A stretch of 64,000 nt of DNA from Natronosporangium sp035305625 (lineage in GTDB: Bacteria > Actinomycetota > Actinomycetes > Mycobacteriales > Micromonosporaceae), in contig CAWEKD010000007.1 of assembly GCA_963809545.1 (NCBI GenBank), positions 434,001 through 498,000 on the forward strand, written 5' to 3'. The position numbers and the translations under genes were made by a program. Below, in pieces: positions 60,017-64,000 of this stretch. Under the pieces are notes generated by a model. It was not told where the DNA came from. It worked only from the letters and a program-made list of their open reading frames with translations, and made no database searches. Each line of letters opens with the position of its first letter. Position 1 is the first letter of the stretch.

Positions 60017-61417
60017 TCACCAGCTCCACACGTGCAGCTCGGCGCCGTACCGGCATACCAGCCGACGCTCGGCGGCCAGGCAGTGCTCCGGCCGCCCCGG
60101 CACCCAGGGGTGCACGGTGATCTCCCCGGTGACGGTGTCCAGCACCGCCACGGAGGCACCGGGCCGGTCGGCCGGTTCGGGTAGTAACGCCACGAACCGG
60201 GGCACCCGTCGCACCTCATCCGCCCAGTACGTGTCAGGGACGGCCGGTCGCCACCCGGTCAGGTCCGCGACCGGGGCGGTGTCCGTGGGGGCGACCGGAT
60301 CACGCAGCTGCCCGGTGGCGGCCTCCAGCCGCAACAGTCGCCCCGCAGCCAAGAGCAGAGTGTCCGGGGAGTTCACCGGCAGCACGGCTCCGGTGTCCGC
60401 CGCGACCACCAGGCCGGCGAGTTCCCAGTCCGGTTTCCGCAGCTCGACCAGCTCCCCGGTCTCCGGATCGAAGGTGACGGCCCGCCGGGTGACGGGGTCT
60501 CCCACCAGGAATGAGGCGGTCCCTAGGCACACCGCCTGACCACACGGCTGGATCGCCATCAGCGGGCTGGGAGCGGCCCAGTCCCACGCCGGCGCCAGGT
60601 CGGCCATCCGAAAGCCGGACAGCCGCACCCCTTCCCGCCGGTAGCCGCCCACCACCAGGTGGTCACCGGAGACCAGCAGCGGCTCCGCCGCCAGCCACAC
60701 CTGTTCCGGCGGCAGCTCCCGGGAGACCCGCACCTGCCCGGTGAGCGGATCCCGGAGCTCCACCCGCCCATCCGGGTAGGTGACCACCACCACGGGCTGG
60801 TCCCCCGCCACCAACCACACTCGGCCCTGGGCGAGGCGGAACTCCCACCGCTCCTCCCCGGTGGCCAGGTCCACCCCGGTCACCACGGCGCCCCTCGCCC
60901 CGTCCGGCGACGCCTGCTCCGGCCGGGGCCAGATCCCCACCGGTAGCTCCGGCACCGCCTCCAACCAGGTGCGCCGCCACACTATCTCCCCGGTCTCGGC
61001 GTCGCGGGCAATCCCTGCGGGCAGCTGCAGCACCAGCTCCCCTACCTCCAGCATGGTCGGAGAGTGGGTCCCCGCAGTGACCGTCCAGCGATGCTCCCCC
61101 GTGAACGCGTCATACGCTCCCCAAGTGGTGTAGCCGTTGGGCAGCAGTACCAAGTCCCCCACCAGCTGGATCTGGCGATCGTCGAAAATCATCACCTCCA
61201 CAACGGCCACATTGGCGGAATCCGACGGGGTGGCCGCTCCGGCCAGCAACCCGCCGATCAGTGCCGCCGTCACCGCCAGCGCCCACCGCAGCCGCCCGCT
61301 GCGGCGGGCGGCCCGTCGCCACCAGGCTCGCCAGTCCGGGTACGGATCGCTCGGCGGCGCCACCGGCTCCCGCAGCCCGAGGTCGATCACCACCTCGCCT
61401 GGCGGCCGATCCTGCAT
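60017..61417 (-). CDS. Membrane-anchored PQQ-like beta-propeller protein
   Basis: 466 residues. A short cytoplasmic N-terminus with DWRAWWRRAARRSG, one membrane helix (about 44-62, WALAVTAALIGGLLAG), then an outer domain of repeated blades with DAFTGEHRW, DAETGEIVWRR, DLATGEERWEF, DPLTGQVRVSR, DPETGELVEL and DTVTGEITVHP. These D..TG..W units are typical of PQQ-dehydrogenase-like propellers, but the enzyme residues are not evident. It may be a sensor or scaffold. It lies upstream of, and on the same strand as, a two-component pair (22 nt gap), so a role in signalling is possible but is an inference. Confidence 0.8.
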   Translation of the reverse strand: MQDRPPGEVVIDLGLREPVAPPSDPYPDWRAWWRRAARRSGRLRWALAVTAALIGGLLAGAATPSDSANVAVVEVMIFDDRQIQLVGDLVLLPNGYTTWGAYDAFTGEHRWTVTAGTHSPTMLEVGELVLQLPAGIARDAETGEIVWRRTWLEAVPELPVGIWPRPEQASPDGARGAVVTGVDLATGEERWEFRLAQGRVWLVAGDQPVVVVTYPDGRVELRDPLTGQVRVSRELPPEQVWLAAEPLLVSGDHLVVGGYRREGVRLSGFRMADLAPAWDWAAPSPLMAIQPCGQAVCLGTASFLVGDPVTRRAVTFDPETGELVELRKPDWELAGLVVAADTGAVLPVNSPDTLLLAAGRLLRLEAATGQLRDPVAPTDTAPVADLTGWRPAVPDTYWADEVRRVPRFVALLPEPADRPGASVAVLDTVTGEITVHPWVPGRPEHCLAAERRLVCRYGAELHVWSW

Positions 61418-61473
61418 GCTCTCTCCCTACGCGCCGGAGTGAGGTCACCCGGACAGGGAATGTCCCGGGCGGG

Positions 61474-62241
61474 TCATATCGCGTCGATCTGATCCAACTC
61501 GTGCTCGGAGAGCGTAAAGGAGAAGAGATCGAAGTTGCTAGCGATCCGTTCCGGGTGGGCGGATTTAGGGATCACCGGCACGCCATGCTGCAGATGCCAG
61601 CGCAGCACCACCTGCGCCGGGGTCACCCCGTGCCGCTCGGCGATCTCCACCAGCGCCGGGTCACTCAACCGCGTGTTGGCCAGCGGGCTGTAGCCTTCCA
61701 GCACCACCCCCCGCCGCTGGTGCTCAGACAACAGGTAGGGGTCGTGCCAGCGGGGTCCCCACGGCACCTGGTTCACCGCCGGCGCCTCGCCACTGTCCTC
61801 GATCAGGGTGTCCAGCTGGCTCAGTTCGTAGTTACTCACCCCGACCGCCCGCACCTGGCCGGCGTCCCGTGCGGCCAGGAACTCCCGCCAGGTCGCCGCC
61901 CCGTCGTGCCGCCGAGGCGGGGCGTGGATCAGCCACAGGTCGAGGTAGTCGGTGCCGAGAGCCGTCAGGCTGCGTTCCAGCACCTCCCGCTCCCGGCCCG
62001 CGTCCGACGGCTGGAGTTTGGTGGTCAGGAACACCTCCGCCCGCGGCACCCCGCTGTCCCGGACCGCCTGACCGATCTCCGCCTCATTGCGGTACATGGT
62101 GGCGGTGTCGATGTGCCGGTAGCCGACCTGCAAGGCGTACAAGGTGGCCCGATAGGCCTCCTCACCATGCAACCGCCAGGTACCAAACCCCACCATCGGC
62201 ATGGACACATTCCGCGGCAGGGTCACGTACTGGTTCACCAT
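61474..62241 (-). CDS. Aldo/keto reductase (AKR5-like)
   Basis: 255 residues, a little shorter than most of the family. Asp and Tyr of the tetrad are in HIDTATMYRNEAEIG, Lys in FLTTKLQPSDAG and His in LWLIHAPPRR. The NADPH tail motif is PVIPKSAHPERIASNF. It resembles 2,5-diketo-D-gluconate reductases; the actual substrate is open. CAGAAT with 6 nt to the ATG may be a weak leaderless -10. Confidence 0.9.
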   Translation of the reverse strand: MVNQYVTLPRNVSMPMVGFGTWRLHGEEAYRATLYALQVGYRHIDTATMYRNEAEIGQAVRDSGVPRAEVFLTTKLQPSDAGREREVLERSLTALGTDYLDLWLIHAPPRRHDGAATWREFLAARDAGQVRAVGVSNYELSQLDTLIEDSGEAPAVNQVPWGPRWHDPYLLSEHQRRGVVLEGYSPLANTRLSDPALVEIAERHGVTPAQVVLRWHLQHGVPVIPKSAHPERIASNFDLFSFTLSEHELDQIDAI

Positions 62242-62368
62242 GCCCTGATTCTGCCGGTCCGACCCGATCAGTAGGCCGCGCTCGCCCAGGCTCGCCGGAT
62301 GATCCCGTCGCCGGCGGCCCCTCGCTGCCCCCGGTGGGCGGGCTCAGGCGCGGGAATCAACCCGGGAA

Positions 62369-62920
62369 TCACCTGCGCCACCGCCGGATCAGCGGCAGGA
62401 CCACCCACAGCAGCGTGAACGCCACGACGGTGGCCCCGCTGACCACAACCGCGGCCGACCGGGGCAGCACCACGTCGGTGGCCAGCAGCACCGCGCTGCC
62501 CATGGCCACGATCAGCAGCATCAGCCCGGCGTAGGCCATCCGGTGGGCGTACCGCACCAACTCCGGCTTCTGCTGCCGCCGAAACAACACCCGGTGGTGC
62601 GCCACCGGTGCGATGATCAAGGCAGTGGCACCGGTCGCGGACAGCAGCGCCACGAGGTAGATCACCTGGGTGAACGGTTCCTGACCATCGAATCCGGGGC
62701 TGAACGCCAGGATCAGCAAGAACGCGAACAGGATCTGCACCCCGGTCTGGGCCACCCGCAGCTCCTGCAGCAACTCCAGGAAGTTGCGCTGCCACCGCTG
62801 CCACTCAGTCTCCCCCGTGGGGGCGGTGCGATCAGGCGGCGGGGCGGGCGACACCTGCCCGGCTTTCCCGGCCCGCTCCGCTCTCAAACTGACCCGGTGG
62901 CGCGGGGTGGTTACCGACAC
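62369..62920 (-). CDS. DUF6328-type four-helix membrane protein
   Basis: 183 residues. A charged cytoplasmic N-terminus (about 1-60) ends in NFLELLQELRVAQTGVQIL, then four membrane helices: ILFAFLLILAF, VIYLVALLSATGATALII, YAGLMLLIVAMGSAVLLA and VVVSGATVVAFTLLWVVL. A PGF motif and HHRVLFRR are typical. The family is common in actinobacteria and has no known function. The GTG at 62920 has no clear Shine-Dalgarno. It is divergent from the ABM-like gene. Confidence 0.75.
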   Translation of the reverse strand: MSVTTPRHRVSLRAERAGKAGQVSPAPPPDRTAPTGETEWQRWQRNFLELLQELRVAQTGVQILFAFLLILAFSPGFDGQEPFTQVIYLVALLSATGATALIIAPVAHHRVLFRRQQKPELVRYAHRMAYAGLMLLIVAMGSAVLLATDVVLPRSAAVVVSGATVVAFTLLWVVLPLIRRWRR

Positions 62921-62996
62921 CCGTCACCGCGGGTAGGTAACCAGGGACACGCCGGGGCGCCGGTGGGCACCCCGGCCCGGGCACATGGGAGAAGCC

Positions 62997-63611
62997 ATGT
63001 TCATCCAAGTCATCCAGGGCCACATCACCGATCCGACTGAGATGCGGGACGCGCTGGACACCTGGTACCGGGACTTGGCCCCCGGCGCCGCCGGGTGGCT
63101 GGGCACCACCGCCGGGGTGACCGCCGACCAGGAACTGATCATGCTGGTGCGGTTCGAGTCGCCGGAAGCGGCCCGACGTAACAGCGATCGCCCGGAGCAG
63201 CACCAGTGGTGGATGCAGACCGCGAAGCTCTTCACCGGTACTGCCACCTTCTACGACTGTCGGCGGTGTGAGACGTTCCTCGCGGGCGGCTCCGACAAGG
63301 CCGGCTTCGTGCAGGTGATCCAGGGGCACAGCGATGATCTGCCGCGGCTGGTGGAGATCAACCGGGAGACGGAAGAGATCCTCCGGAAGTGGCGGCCGGA
63401 GATCATCGGCGGGGTGCTGGCACAGCACGACGACGGTGCCGGTGATTTCACCCAGGCCGTGTACTTCACGGACGAGGCAACCGCGCGGGAAGGGGAGCGT
63501 AAGCAGCCGCCTCCGGAGCTGGTCGACCTGATGAAGGACGAGCAGCAGCTCTGGGGGGAGCCGCGGTTCTACGACCTGACCGACCCGTGGTTCTACTCGC
63601 CGACGCGATGA
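62997..63611 (+). CDS. Tandem ABM-like (dimeric alpha/beta-barrel) protein
   Basis: 204 residues made of two similar halves: FIQVIQGHITDPTEMRDALD at the start and FVQVIQGHSDDLPRLVEINR at about residue 103. Each half looks like an antibiotic-biosynthesis-monooxygenase ferredoxin-like domain, so one chain would form the usual dimer. A CRRCETF segment links the halves. The function is unknown. The ATG at 62997 follows GGGAGA; an ATG 12 nt earlier is in the same frame. Confidence 0.72.
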   Translation: MFIQVIQGHITDPTEMRDALDTWYRDLAPGAAGWLGTTAGVTADQELIMLVRFESPEAARRNSDRPEQHQWWMQTAKLFTGTATFYDCRRCETFLAGGSDKAGFVQVIQGHSDDLPRLVEINRETEEILRKWRPEIIGGVLAQHDDGAGDFTQAVYFTDEATAREGERKQPPPELVDLMKDEQQLWGEPRFYDLTDPWFYSPTR

Positions 63612-63631
63612 CCGCTAGGGTGATGGATTCC

Positions 63632-63658
63632 TGCCGACCAGTGTTCACCTGGTCGGCA
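63632..63658 (+). terminator. Terminator after the ABM-like gene
   Basis: A 10-bp perfect stem (63632-63641/63649-63658) with a 7-nt loop, 21 nt after the stop. Confidence 0.65.
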
Positions 63659-63773
63659 CCGCCCTGGCGGGGGTCGCCGGCCCCTTCGCGTGAGCGAACT
63701 CACTCCGTGGCCAGATTAGGGCTGCGCCGACCGGGGTACCGCAGTCGACAACCGCGGAATTCGGAGGTGTCGG

Positions 63774-64000
63774 ATGGCAGAGCACGAGGAATATGCCGGG
63801 CAGACGCTCCGTACCCGCGATCACGACCGGATCCGGGCGTGGGCCGAGCAGCGCGGAGCCAAACCGGCGACTGTGGCCGGTACCGACTTCGACAATGAGC
63901 TAGGGGTACTCCGGCTGGACTTTCCCGGCTATCACGGCAGCACGCTGACCGAAGTCTCCTGGGAAGACTGGCTGCGGACTTTTGACGAGCGGGATCTGGA
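63774..64000 (+). CDS. Conserved hypothetical protein (partial, runs off the window)
   Basis: 75 complete codons from the ATG at 63774, which has GGAGGT upstream. The sequence starts MAEHEEYAGQTLRTRDHDRI and contains RAWAEQRGAKPATVAGTDFD and LDFPGYHGSTLTEVSWEDW. It resembles small (about 90-residue) soluble actinobacterial proteins of unknown function whose N-terminus looks DNA- or substrate-binding; I cannot assign a role. The end lies outside the window. Confidence 0.65.
   Translation, partial: MAEHEEYAGQTLRTRDHDRIRAWAEQRGAKPATVAGTDFDNELGVLRLDFPGYHGSTLTEVSWEDWLRTFDERDL

Overview
The window is about 64 kb of very GC-rich DNA from the chromosome of an actinobacterium. Gene content and order point to the Micromonosporaceae or a close relative (inference). 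Two blocks follow the order of well-known Mycobacterium tuberculosis neighbourhoods. The first is trpD, ctaE, qcrCAB, ctaF/ctaC, adenosine kinase and erpA, then cobT, gcvT, pepA, lpdA and sucB (like Rv2190c-Rv2225). The second is msrB, hemQ-hemY-hemE, DUF3000 and RNase D (like Rv2674-Rv2681). I see no rRNA, tRNA, CRISPR array, insertion sequence or prophage; almost everything is chromosomal housekeeping.

Layout. 1-3.1 kb: end of a sugar nucleotidyltransferase gene, an S9 peptidase and a hydrolase. 3.1-11.6 kb: the respiratory bc1-aa3 block (qcrB, qcrA, qcrC, ctaE, ctaG, ctaF, ctaC) with a receiver-like protein and trpD inside it. 11.7-18.9 kb: cysteine desulfurase and TusA, adenosine kinase, ErpA, catalase, glycerate kinase and nadA. 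19.2-23.0 kb: murA, DUF3043, and azlCD divergent from an XRE-cupin regulator. 23.3-32.3 kb: a large Pro-rich/TPR/WG-repeat protein, an aldo-keto reductase, cobT, gcvT and pepA. 32.6-41.7 kb: lpdA-sucB, an AlkA-like glycosylase, a degenerate gap, LigC, a TAP-type lipoprotein hydrolase and a LigD-type polymerase. 41.9-51.9 kb: secreted M23 peptidase, msrB, small Cys-rich protein, GNAT, the heme operon hemE-hemY-hemQ, DUF3000, a pair of Pro-rich membrane proteins (one an HtrA-like protease) and RNase D. 52.0-64.0 kb: secreted S1 protease, LysR regulator, fadA-fadB, a two-component system, an anchored beta-propeller protein, a second aldo-keto reductase, DUF6328, a tandem ABM-like protein and a truncated last gene.

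Two window-wide patterns stand out. First, at least 14 genes have a -10 hexamer of the form TANNNT placed 6-8 nt before the start codon, with another in near-consensus form before ctaE. This is the signature of leaderless transcription, and at two loci the stop codon of the upstream gene is itself part of the -10. Second, single-base insertions or deletions break many otherwise well conserved genes. They are packed into two patches (about 10.2-13.1 kb and 20.8-22.95 kb), with isolated cases in ctaG, glycerate kinase, sucB, the LigD-type polymerase, DUF3000, LysR and fadA. Essential genes are hit and the flanking frames are intact, so I read most as sequence errors rather than true pseudogenes. 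They are typed 'pseudogene' because they do not translate as written.

I found no clear undescribed defence or mobile system. The most original leads are the paired 16-bp GTTCG/CGAAC inverted repeats between azlC and its XRE-cupin regulator, the tandem repeat upstream of nadA, the two-gene Pro-rich/coiled-coil/HtrA-like membrane operon, the Pro-rich TPR-WG protein with a possible coupled small ORF, and the leaderless-start pattern.
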